Assembly: GCF_011601345.1 (NCBI RefSeq)
Contig: NZ_JAAORB010000003.1
Coordinates: 124,001 to 188,000 of the forward strand
DNA: 64,000 nt
Direction of reading: 5' to 3'
DNA from: Roseovarius gahaiensis
GTDB taxonomy: Bacteria > Pseudomonadota > Alphaproteobacteria > Rhodobacterales > Rhodobacteraceae
The position numbers and the translations under genes are program-made. Positions 37,065 through 44,663 of this stretch are shown here, piece after piece; within the stretch, counting starts at the first letter, position 1; every line of letters starts with the position of its first letter. Under the pieces are notes generated by a model that ran no database searches, had not been told where the DNA came from, and saw only the letters and a program-made list of their open reading frames with translations.

Positions 37065-38672
37065 TCAGGCCATCATTTCCTTGGTCGCGGTCAGGGTGAT
37101 GTCGGGGTAATCCCGTTCGACCCGGTCAATATCCCATTGCAGCCGTGTCATATAGACAACGTCGCCGTCGTGATCATGGGCGATGTGCTGTTTGTTGGCC
37201 GCGGTGAACTTGTCGACCGCGTCACGCGGGCCGTTCACCCACCGGGCCGAGGTGAATTGCGACCCCTCAAAGCGCACGGGCAGGCCGTATTCCATCTCGA
37301 TCCGGCTGCCCAAAACCTCGAATTGAAGCGCGCCGACGACGCCGACGATAAACCCCGATCCAAAGGCGGGCTTGAACACCTTGGCTGCGCCTTCCTCGGC
37401 GAATTGCATCAGGGCTTTTTCCAGATGCTTGGCCTTCATGGGATCGCCCGCGCGGCAACTTTGCAGCAGCTCTGGCGCAAAGGACGGGATGCCGGTCACG
37501 CGCAGGGCCTCGCCCTCGGTCAGCGTGTCACCGATGCGCAACTGGCCGTGGTTGGGGATGCCGATGATATCCCCGGCCCACGCTTCTTCGGCCAGTTCCC
37601 GGTCAGAGGCCAGAAACAGCACCGGGTTGGACACCGTCATGGGTTTCTTGCTGCGCACATGGTTCAGTTTCATGCCGCGCTTGAAATGGCCGCTGGCCAT
37701 GCGGACAAAGGCCACCCGGTCGCGGTGCTTGGGGTCCATGTTGGCCTGAACCTTGAAGACAAAGCCTGACACCTTGGTTTCGTCGGGCGCGATCTGGCGC
37801 GTGTCGGCCGATTGCGGTTGTGGTTCGGGGCCGTAGGCGCCGATGCCATCCATCAGTTCCTTGACGCCGAAAGAATTGATCGCCGAGCCAAACCAGATCG
37901 GCGTCATATGGCCTTCAAGCACCGATTGCGCATCAAGCGTGGGCAGCAATTCGCGCGCCATCTCGATCTCTTCGCGCAGCTTTTCGACCAGATGGTCGGG
38001 CACATGGCGGGCCAACTCGGGGTCGTCCAAGCCGTTGATCTGGATGGATTCGGCCACTTTGTTGCGGTCGGCACGGTCCATTAGTTCCAGCCGGTCGTTC
38101 AGCATGTCGTAACAGCCGATGAAATCACGGCCCACGCCGATGGGCCAACTGGCCGGGGTCACGTCAATCGCCAGATTTTCCTGAATTTCGTCGATGATAT
38201 CAAAGGTATCGCGGCTTTCTCGGTCCATCTTGTTACAAAAAGTCAGGATCGGAAGATCGCGCAGGCGGCACACTTCGAACAGTTTTCGTGTCTGGCTTTC
38301 GACGCCTTTGGCCCCGTCAATGACCATCACGGCCGCATCCACCGCCGTCAGCGTGCGATAGGTGTCTTCGGAAAAATCCGAGTGGCCGGGCGTATCGACC
38401 AGATTGAACCGGAACCTGCCGAAATCGAACGACATGGCCGAGGCTGACACCGAGATCCCGCGGTCCTTTTCCATCTGCATGAAGTCCGAGCGCGTGCGCC
38501 GTGCCTCGCCCTTGGCGCGCACCTGACCGGCCATCTGGATGGCACCGCCATACAGCAGGAACTTTTCGGTCAGCGTGGTTTTGCCCGCATCCGGGTGCGA
38601 AATGATCGCAAAGGTGCGGCGCCGCGCAATCTCGGGCGGCAAATCGGGGCGGTTCGGGGTCTGATCCAACAT
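37065..38672 (-). CDS. prfC: peptide chain release factor 3
   Basis: 535-residue translational GTPase that recycles RF1/RF2. G motifs: SHPDAGKTTLTEK (G1), RGISVSASAM (G2), DTPGHSDFSED (G3) and CNKMD (G4). The RF3 C-terminal domain follows. ATG 38672 gives MLDQTPNRPDLPPEIARRRTF, the family start; the frame extends 28 residues further without likeness. It converges on the upstream gene with four bases between. Confidence 0.96.
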   Translation of the reverse strand: MLDQTPNRPDLPPEIARRRTFAIISHPDAGKTTLTEKFLLYGGAIQMAGQVRAKGEARRTRSDFMQMEKDRGISVSASAMSFDFGRFRFNLVDTPGHSDFSEDTYRTLTAVDAAVMVIDGAKGVESQTRKLFEVCRLRDLPILTFCNKMDRESRDTFDIIDEIQENLAIDVTPASWPIGVGRDFIGCYDMLNDRLELMDRADRNKVAESIQINGLDDPELARHVPDHLVEKLREEIEMARELLPTLDAQSVLEGHMTPIWFGSAINSFGVKELMDGIGAYGPEPQPQSADTRQIAPDETKVSGFVFKVQANMDPKHRDRVAFVRMASGHFKRGMKLNHVRSKKPMTVSNPVLFLASDRELAEEAWAGDIIGIPNHGQLRIGDTLTEGEALRVTGIPSFAPELLQSCRAGDPMKAKHLEKALMQFAEEGAAKVFKPAFGSGFIVGVVGALQFEVLGSRIEMEYGLPVRFEGSQFTSARWVNGPRDAVDKFTAANKQHIAHDHDGDVVYMTRLQWDIDRVERDYPDITLTATKEMMA

Positions 38673-38855
38673 GCTGCGGCATATAGAGGGCGCAGGGCAG
38701 GGGCGCAATACGCGGTGATAGCCTGTTCTCGAGACCGAGTGTTCAGCACGTCGCACAGGAGGCAGGTCGTCCGAGAGGAATTTTTCAGGTGAGCACAGTC
38801 AGCGCGGCTGGTCGTGAACCCATAAACCGTCGGACCGGATAGAAGGATATTCTCT

Positions 38856-39015
38856 GCGCGGAACAAGGCGCATAGCGCCGCCGTGCATCGCCGGGCCGCC
38901 CGGCGCGGCGATTGGGTTGGTCTAAGCGCATCAAGCATGGGGTGTGCGCCAGTGTTCTGGATTAAGCGCCATAGACTATCGATTAGATCGCCACACCGCG
39001 GCCCGACGATGCGCG
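38856..39015. repeat. 160-nt dispersed element with terminal inverted repeats, copy A
   Basis: Aligns over its whole length with 60712-60873. The left end CGTGCATCGCCGGGCCGCC is an imperfect inverted copy of the right end (complement reads CGCGCATCGTCGGGCCGCG). The outer arms run to GGCGATT, about 33 bases, around a less conserved ~75-base centre. It lies between prfC and the Hint-domain gene. The remaining bases of this 430-base gap show no gene. Confidence 0.75.
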
Positions 39016-39102
39016 GCCGCTGACGTCACCCTCCTTACCCTTGGGCCATTCGTTTGAACCTTAACGGCGGATTTCATCAAGCCACCCACAGGGCGCAGAA
39101 CA

Positions 39103-40116
39103 CTACCGCGTCGAGGCGCGTTTGAGAATACTGGCGGCGTCGGGGTGTTTCAGCAACGCCTCGCTGACCTCAAGGTCTTTGTGGGTTTGATCACCATGAT
39201 CCGACAGCAGATCGGCCAAGGCGTCATGCAGGTCTTGCGGCAGGGCGGCGCGGGTGCGGGTATCAACCAGCAGCGTCTCGGCGGCGATCCCTTCGGCATA
39301 GATGATCTGATGATGATCGAAGAGCAACTGAAAATAGTCGATAAACCCGCCATCCTGTTGCACCACGGTATCGCCGTTCACCAGATACCGCGCCCGCACC
39401 AGCAATTCGCTGCGGCCCGCCCCAAGCGCATCGGAGCGTTGATAGATGAATAGGCGATGGTCGGGGCTGACCAGCAGATCGTGCTCATTGTGCAGCGCCC
39501 CGGCCTTGATCCGGATCGGGGCAAATTCACCAACCGCGCGCACGGTGGACTGGCCGATCCAACGCACTTGCTGCGGCCCATCGTTGCGGGTCAGCACCAT
39601 GTCGCCCACGTTCAGATCTTCGATCCGCCGCTGTTGGCCCGAGGCCATGGTAATATGCGTGCCGCGCGAGAACGAGACGCAGGCCACTTCGGCAAACTTC
39701 TGATCGGCATTGTCCCGATCAATCCCGACAAGCGCATAACCTATACGCGGCGCCAATGCGGCCAAGGGAAGAATGTAAACCTCGGTCACATTGCCATTGC
39801 CGTCGACTTCGACAAGGATCAGCATTTCCGTGGTCTGGCCGGTGCCCGACATCATGGTCAGACAAGAATCAAGATGCAATGTTGCACCGGGATGGCCCAA
39901 GACCGTGTCGGCGGCGATGGTGAATACGCCACTGTCATCGCTGAAAACCGACAGGCGGTGCTGACGGGCGGTTTTGCTGAGCTCATATGTGTCGTCCAGA
40001 TCCAGTTCGGCGGCGAATGAAATCGGGTCGCCCAAATTCGCGCCGTTCACGACGCGGAAATCAACCGCCCTGAAGACCGGGATGGATTGGCATGGTTTAA
40101 GCGTTGTTTCGGTCAT
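39103..40116 (-). CDS. Hint-domain protein
   Basis: 337 residues. A ~165-residue N-terminal beta-rich part precedes a Hedgehog/intein (Hint_2) domain beginning FSRGTHITMASGQQRRIEDLNVGDMVLTRNDGPQQVRWIG and including HDLLVSPDHRLFI. Such domains in Rhodobacterales are often joined to secreted or surface proteins. The position of the usual Hint Cys before F..GT is Ser here (CVSFSRGT), with a Cys two residues earlier. ATG 40116 starts MTETTLKP; no signal peptide is evident. Confidence 0.82.
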   Translation of the reverse strand: MTETTLKPCQSIPVFRAVDFRVVNGANLGDPISFAAELDLDDTYELSKTARQHRLSVFSDDSGVFTIAADTVLGHPGATLHLDSCLTMMSGTGQTTEMLILVEVDGNGNVTEVYILPLAALAPRIGYALVGIDRDNADQKFAEVACVSFSRGTHITMASGQQRRIEDLNVGDMVLTRNDGPQQVRWIGQSTVRAVGEFAPIRIKAGALHNEHDLLVSPDHRLFIYQRSDALGAGRSELLVRARYLVNGDTVVQQDGGFIDYFQLLFDHHQIIYAEGIAAETLLVDTRTRAALPQDLHDALADLLSDHGDQTHKDLEVSEALLKHPDAASILKRASTR

Positions 40117-40271
40117 GAGTGTCCGGCAGCAGCTTATTGGGAAATTACACTGGAAGGTCAGCGAGGTAACGGTATAGTCCCGCGCAAATATGGTCAATCA
40201 TTCTGCGCTTGTCTGGTGTTGCCGGTCGAACTGGTGATAGGGACAAGTCAGACAAATGCGGGAGAATTCAA

Positions 40272-41051
40272 ATGGATCTGGGACTTAAAGGGAAAACAGC
40301 GCTGGTTTGCGCGTCATCGAAAGGTTTGGGTTTGGGCTGCGCGCGGGCACTGGCCGAAGCGGGTGTCGATCTGATCATGAACGCGCGCGGCGCCGAGGCG
40401 CTTGAGGCTGCGGCGCAGGACATTCGCGACACGTTTGGCGTGGCCGTGACCACCGTGGCCTGCGACGTCACAACCGAAGACGGGCAGGCGACATTGATCA
40501 ATGCCGCGCAAGACGTGGATATTCTGGTGAACAATGCAGGCGGCCCGCCGCCGGGCATGTGGACCGATTGGGACCGCGATGATTTCATCGCCGCGCTGGA
40601 TGCCAACATGCTGGCGCCGATTGCCCTGATCAAGGCGATCGTGCCGGGCATGATGGAGCGTGGCTGGGGCCGGGTGGTGAACATCACCTCGCAATCGGTC
40701 AAATCGCCCATTCCGGTGTTGGGGCTGTCCAACTCGGCCCGGGCGGGTCTGACGGGGTATGTTGCGGGCACGTCGCGTCAGGTGGCTGGCAAAGGCGTGA
40801 CCATCAACAATCTTTTGCCGGGCATCCATGCAACGGACCGGGCCGCAGCATTGGACAAGGGCGTGGCCGAGGCCGAAGGCATTACGGTTGAAGAGGCCAA
40901 GGTAAAACGCTGCGCCACGATCCCCGCAGGCCGTTACGGCACGGCGGAAGAATTCGGCGCGACCTGTGCGTTTTTGTGCAGTCAGTATGCAGGCTTCATC
41001 ATCGGGCAGAATGTGTTGCTGGACGGTGGTGCCGTGAACACCACGATGTGA
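40272..41051 (+). CDS. SDR-family oxidoreductase with altered active site
   Basis: 259 residues. The cofactor motif SSKGLGLG (15-22) and LVNNAGG (85-91) are present, and NITS (137-140) supplies the active-site Ser. The YxxxK position reads S-N-S-A-R (153-157), so the Tyr and Lys of the classical tetrad are missing. A LPGIHATDR segment follows, as in a recognised branch of FabG-like proteins. GGAGA precedes ATG 40272. The substrate is unknown. Confidence 0.85.
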   Translation: MDLGLKGKTALVCASSKGLGLGCARALAEAGVDLIMNARGAEALEAAAQDIRDTFGVAVTTVACDVTTEDGQATLINAAQDVDILVNNAGGPPPGMWTDWDRDDFIAALDANMLAPIALIKAIVPGMMERGWGRVVNITSQSVKSPIPVLGLSNSARAGLTGYVAGTSRQVAGKGVTINNLLPGIHATDRAAALDKGVAEAEGITVEEAKVKRCATIPAGRYGTAEEFGATCAFLCSQYAGFIIGQNVLLDGGAVNTTM

Positions 41052-41274
41052 CCCAAGCATCAGGCATCTAAAGCCTGACCAGCGTAGTTAATCGGTGGCG
41101 GCGTGGTCCGATGCACCATGCCGCGCCAGCCCCCGCTGGCACCCACCAAGGGACGTGGCACCGAACACGGGCCGACAAAAGCCCATCACATTCGCGTGGC
41201 ACGGGGGCCAAACTCTGGAGAGAGAGGGCGGCGACTGCTAAAGGCATGTGTCGCTTCAACCCTTCGGATCGCCC

Positions 41275-42648
41275 ATGCAAACTTCTGTCGTCATTGCCCT
41301 TTTCGTCCTTCTTGTCATTGCCAGTATCGCGATTGCGCCGCGTCGGGCCACTGTCGAGGGCTTTTTTGGCGGTGCGTCTGCCGCGGGGCGTGCGCCGGGC
41401 CTTTGGACCCTTGTCCTTAGCCAGGTGACAACTTGGATCTTTGCACGGTCTTTGATGAATGCGGCCATCCTTGGATACTTTTACGGGATCTGGGGCGTTT
41501 TGGCTTATGCCACGTATTACGGATCGTTCCTGACCGGTGGATTCATTGTGGACCGGCTGCGCGAACGCGGTGCTGGATCGGTGCAGGGCTGGCTGACCGC
41601 GCGATTCGGTCTGGTGGGGGTGACCTGCTATAACATCGTGATCGCGCTGCGGCTGTTGTCCGAAGTGTTTGCCAACCTGCTGGTGGTTGGGCTGATCTTT
41701 GCGGCGGCCCTGCCGCACTGGGCCGGGGCCGATACGGCGGCCATTCTTGCGGTGGCCGGGCTTGGGCTGGCCTATAGCGCATGGGGCGGGCTGAGCGCAT
41801 CCTTGCGCACGGATGTGTTGCAAATGAGCGTGTTTTTGGTGGTGTTTACGGCGGCCTTCGTGGCGCTGTTGGCCAGCCCGGCGTTTGACTTTGGCGCTGT
41901 GATGACTGCACCGGGCACAAGCGGCGCATGGAACGGGCAGGTTTTGTTGCTGGTGGCATTTTTACAGGTGTTTTCCTATCCGGCACATGATCCGGTGATG
42001 ATGGATCGCGGCTTTTTGGCCGACCGCGCGACCACACGGGCGTCGTTTCTGCATGCGTTCTGGATTTCGGCCCTGTGCATCATCGCGTTCGGGTTGTTCG
42101 GGGTGCAGGCGGGACTGGTCGGGGCAGACTATGAGGGCGAGCTTTTGGGGACGTGGGCGGGTATGTTCCCGGCTTGGGTCTATGGGGCACTGTTGATCTC
42201 GCTTTTGATCAGCGCGCTGAGCACGCTGGATTCGGCCTTGGCCAGTGCCGCACGGCTGGTGGTGGATGAGCTGCGCCTCAGCCCACGCAGCCTGATGGGT
42301 GGGCGATTGGCCATGTTGGCGTTCATGACGCTTGGTGCTGTTTTGACACTTTGGGGCAACCAAACCCTGTTCGATGCTGTGGCTGTCAGCGGAACAGCCA
42401 GCATGTTCCTGACCCCGGTTTTGGTGGTCGGGCTGATCTTGAACCGGCACGTTGCCGTTTGGGCCTATCTGGTGGCGTTCAGCGCCGCGATCTTTGGCGC
42501 GGTCACGTATTTCGCGCGCGAGGCTAGTTGGGCCGCAAGCCTGCTGCCCGAGGGGCACAAATACGAGCAATTGCTGATGGTTTGTGTCGCTGTTCTGCTG
42601 GTCGGGTTTGTGGCGGTTATGAGTGGTGCACGGCGCAGCAACGCCTGA
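41275..42648 (+). CDS. sodium:solute symporter family protein
   Basis: 457-residue integral membrane protein with about 12-13 hydrophobic segments in the SSS (LeuT-fold) pattern. It includes SQVTTWIFARSLMNAAILGYFYGIWGVLAYATYYG and LISLLISALSTLDSALASAARLVVDEL, a typical sodium-site region. The solute cannot be read from sequence. ATG 41275 is chosen over the upstream start at 41248. It converges on bpt with three bases between. Confidence 0.87.
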   Translation: MQTSVVIALFVLLVIASIAIAPRRATVEGFFGGASAAGRAPGLWTLVLSQVTTWIFARSLMNAAILGYFYGIWGVLAYATYYGSFLTGGFIVDRLRERGAGSVQGWLTARFGLVGVTCYNIVIALRLLSEVFANLLVVGLIFAAALPHWAGADTAAILAVAGLGLAYSAWGGLSASLRTDVLQMSVFLVVFTAAFVALLASPAFDFGAVMTAPGTSGAWNGQVLLLVAFLQVFSYPAHDPVMMDRGFLADRATTRASFLHAFWISALCIIAFGLFGVQAGLVGADYEGELLGTWAGMFPAWVYGALLISLLISALSTLDSALASAARLVVDELRLSPRSLMGGRLAMLAFMTLGAVLTLWGNQTLFDAVAVSGTASMFLTPVLVVGLILNRHVAVWAYLVAFSAAIFGAVTYFAREASWAASLLPEGHKYEQLLMVCVAVLLVGFVAVMSGARRSNA

Positions 42649-42651
42649 ATT

Positions 42652-43482
42652 TCATCCCCGGCGCGCGCGCAGCGGTCGGCCGTCGGGCAGGGAAATATTG
42701 GCCACCTGCTCCGAGATCGGATCGTTGGACAAAGGGTGCAGTTGCGCGTCATAGGTTTCGGGCGCACGCATCTTTTCCCACGCGCCGTTCACATGCAATT
42801 CCAGACCTGAAAACGCAGCCTTGTAGCCCATTTTCGAACTGCCCGGCACCCAATAACCCAGATAGACATGCGGCAGGCTGTTTTGTCTTGCGATTTCAAT
42901 GTGATCAAGGATGATATAGGTGCCAAGCGACGCGGTGGCGCGGTCGGGCTCGTAAAACGAATACACCATGCTGACCCCGTCATCCAGAACGTCGGTCAGG
43001 CACACTGCCACCAAATCGCCGCTGTCGGTGTCCACATATTCGACCACGCGGGTTCTGATCGGCGTTTCTTCCACCATTGCGGCGAATTCAAAGGTATCCA
43101 TGTCGGCCATTCCGCCATCTGCATGGCGGTCCGCCAGATACCGGCGAAACAGGTCGTATTGTTCTTCGGTGGCCCATGGCGAGGTTGACCGGCGTTCAAG
43201 GGTCTTGTTGCGCTTGAGCGTTTTGCGCTGACTGCGCGACGGCGAAAAATCTGCGACGTTGATCCGCGCTGACAGGCACGCGTTACATTCGGCGCAGGCC
43301 GGTCTATAGAGGACGTTCTGAGACCGGCGAAAGCCCTGTTTCGACAATGTGTCATTCAACTTTTGAGCCCCGTCGCCTTGCAGGGCGGTGAACAATTTCC
43401 GCTCCATCCGACCCGGCAGATACGGACAGGGCTGCGGGGCGGTGACATAGAACTGGGGGGCAATTGGTAATGTATGACGCAT
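42652..43482 (-). CDS. bpt: aspartate/glutamate leucyltransferase (arginyltransferase family)
   Basis: 276-residue aminoacyl-tRNA-protein transferase that tags N-terminal Asp/Glu for N-end-rule degradation. The N-terminal Cys cluster ([28 protein letters not shown]) and the C-terminal [30 protein letters not shown] motif are diagnostic. Bacterial members of this branch usually transfer leucine. Confidence 0.92.
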   Translation of the reverse strand: MRHTLPIAPQFYVTAPQPCPYLPGRMERKLFTALQGDGAQKLNDTLSKQGFRRSQNVLYRPACAECNACLSARINVADFSPSRSQRKTLKRNKTLERRSTSPWATEEQYDLFRRYLADRHADGGMADMDTFEFAAMVEETPIRTRVVEYVDTDSGDLVAVCLTDVLDDGVSMVYSFYEPDRATASLGTYIILDHIEIARQNSLPHVYLGYWVPGSSKMGYKAAFSGLELHVNGAWEKMRAPETYDAQLHPLSNDPISEQVANISLPDGRPLRARRG

Positions 43483-43585
43483 CAGGCCGGGCTTTTTCCA
43501 TTCCTTTCGTTACGGTAACAACCTTGTCCGGGCGCGCCAAGAGTCAATAGCGTGCGGCGCGCTGCGTTAAAAAACTAACTTGGCA

Positions 43586-44035
43586 TCAGACGCTTGCGCG
43601 ACGGTTCAGCGCAACCGTGCCAAGCAGGTGATCGCTCAGGCCTTGGCGGCGTTCGGTGGTCAGCATCAAAACGATTGAAATCACTTGCAGCACTGGCAGG
43701 CCAAACGAAACGGTCAGGCCCAATGTGTGCAAAAACGCCATAGCCAGATCAAACCGATGGCCGTTCATCTTGCGAAATTCAAGGGCCACCACCCGCATAC
43801 CCCATGTCGCTGATCCCCGTGCGATGGTGATGACGCGATAGGCAAAGCCCACTGTGAGCAGCAAAAAGGGAAAGAAAAACAGGCCTGTAAACGCTGTGAA
43901 CGGCACGATCAGAAGGCAGATCAGGACGATCAGAACCGTGTCGATGATCCACGCCAACAGGCGCTTGGCCACAACATCCGAATAAAATTCGGGTTGTGTG
44001 GCCGGGTCGGGGATATGCCAAGAGATTTCGGTCAT
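43586..44035 (-). CDS. RDD-family membrane protein
   Basis: 149 residues with three hydrophobic segments and the RDD pattern: KRLLAWIIDTVLIVLICLLIV, then ITIARGSATWGMRVVALEFRKMNGHRFDLAMAF, and a C-terminal GLSDHLLGTVAL. RDD proteins are small inner-membrane proteins of poorly known role. ATG 44035 (MTEISWHIPD) is preferred; ATG 44047 is four residues upstream and neither has a clear ribosome-binding site. Confidence 0.82.
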   Translation of the reverse strand: MTEISWHIPDPATQPEFYSDVVAKRLLAWIIDTVLIVLICLLIVPFTAFTGLFFFPFLLLTVGFAYRVITIARGSATWGMRVVALEFRKMNGHRFDLAMAFLHTLGLTVSFGLPVLQVISIVLMLTTERRQGLSDHLLGTVALNRRASV

Positions 44036-44111
44036 CGCAGAAGCCATATAAGCACGTCTGTGGCGCGGTAAAAGCCCGACCGAGGCGCGCGGGTGGTGCG
44101 CGGCACCGCTG

Positions 44112-44579
44112 TCATTGGGTGAAAGCGCCAACCGTGGCCCCGGAAAGGGCCTGAAGCTCAACCGGACTGATTGCGAAAAGGTGGCGCGGGGTGCCCGCTG
44201 CGGCCCAGACTGTGTCAGACTCCAACAAGCGCGGATCAAAAAACGCCCGTGGTGGGGTCAGATGCCCGACTGGAGACACCCCGCCAATGGCAAAGCCGGT
44301 TTGCGCCCGGATCAGCGCGGCATCGGCCTTGCCCAAGGGTTCGCCCGCAAGCGTAGCCGCGCGATCGGCCGCAACCTGATTGCCACCGGCGGTGATGAAA
44401 AGAATGGCCTCGCCTGACATGTCGCCGCGAAAGATGATTGATTTTGCGATTTGATCGACATCGCAGCCGACCAGATCGGCGGCCATGCGGGCTGTGGTGG
44501 CTTGGCCCACTTCAACTGGCAGGGCGGGGCATCCGGCGTTTTCTAGGGCCTGCATCACCCTTTTAAGGCTTTTGCTCAT
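44112..44579 (-). CDS. YbaK/EbsC-family aminoacyl-tRNA deacylase
   Basis: 155 residues of the YbaK/ProX fold. It shows VGCDVDQIAKSIIFRGD with the conserved Lys, ILFITAGGNQVA, and IGGVSPVGHLTPPRAFFDPRLL. Members hydrolyse mischarged tRNA (for example Ala- or Cys-tRNAPro) in trans. It lies divergent from glnE. Confidence 0.88.
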   Translation of the reverse strand: MSKSLKRVMQALENAGCPALPVEVGQATTARMAADLVGCDVDQIAKSIIFRGDMSGEAILFITAGGNQVAADRAATLAGEPLGKADAALIRAQTGFAIGGVSPVGHLTPPRAFFDPRLLESDTVWAAAGTPRHLFAISPVELQALSGATVGAFTQ

Positions 44580-44663
44580 TTTCTGTGTCCGCGTTGGTGT
44601 TGGCGCAGTATTCCAAGTGCGCGCCCCATTGACCAGACCCGACGCACGGGTATCAGTAGGGCC

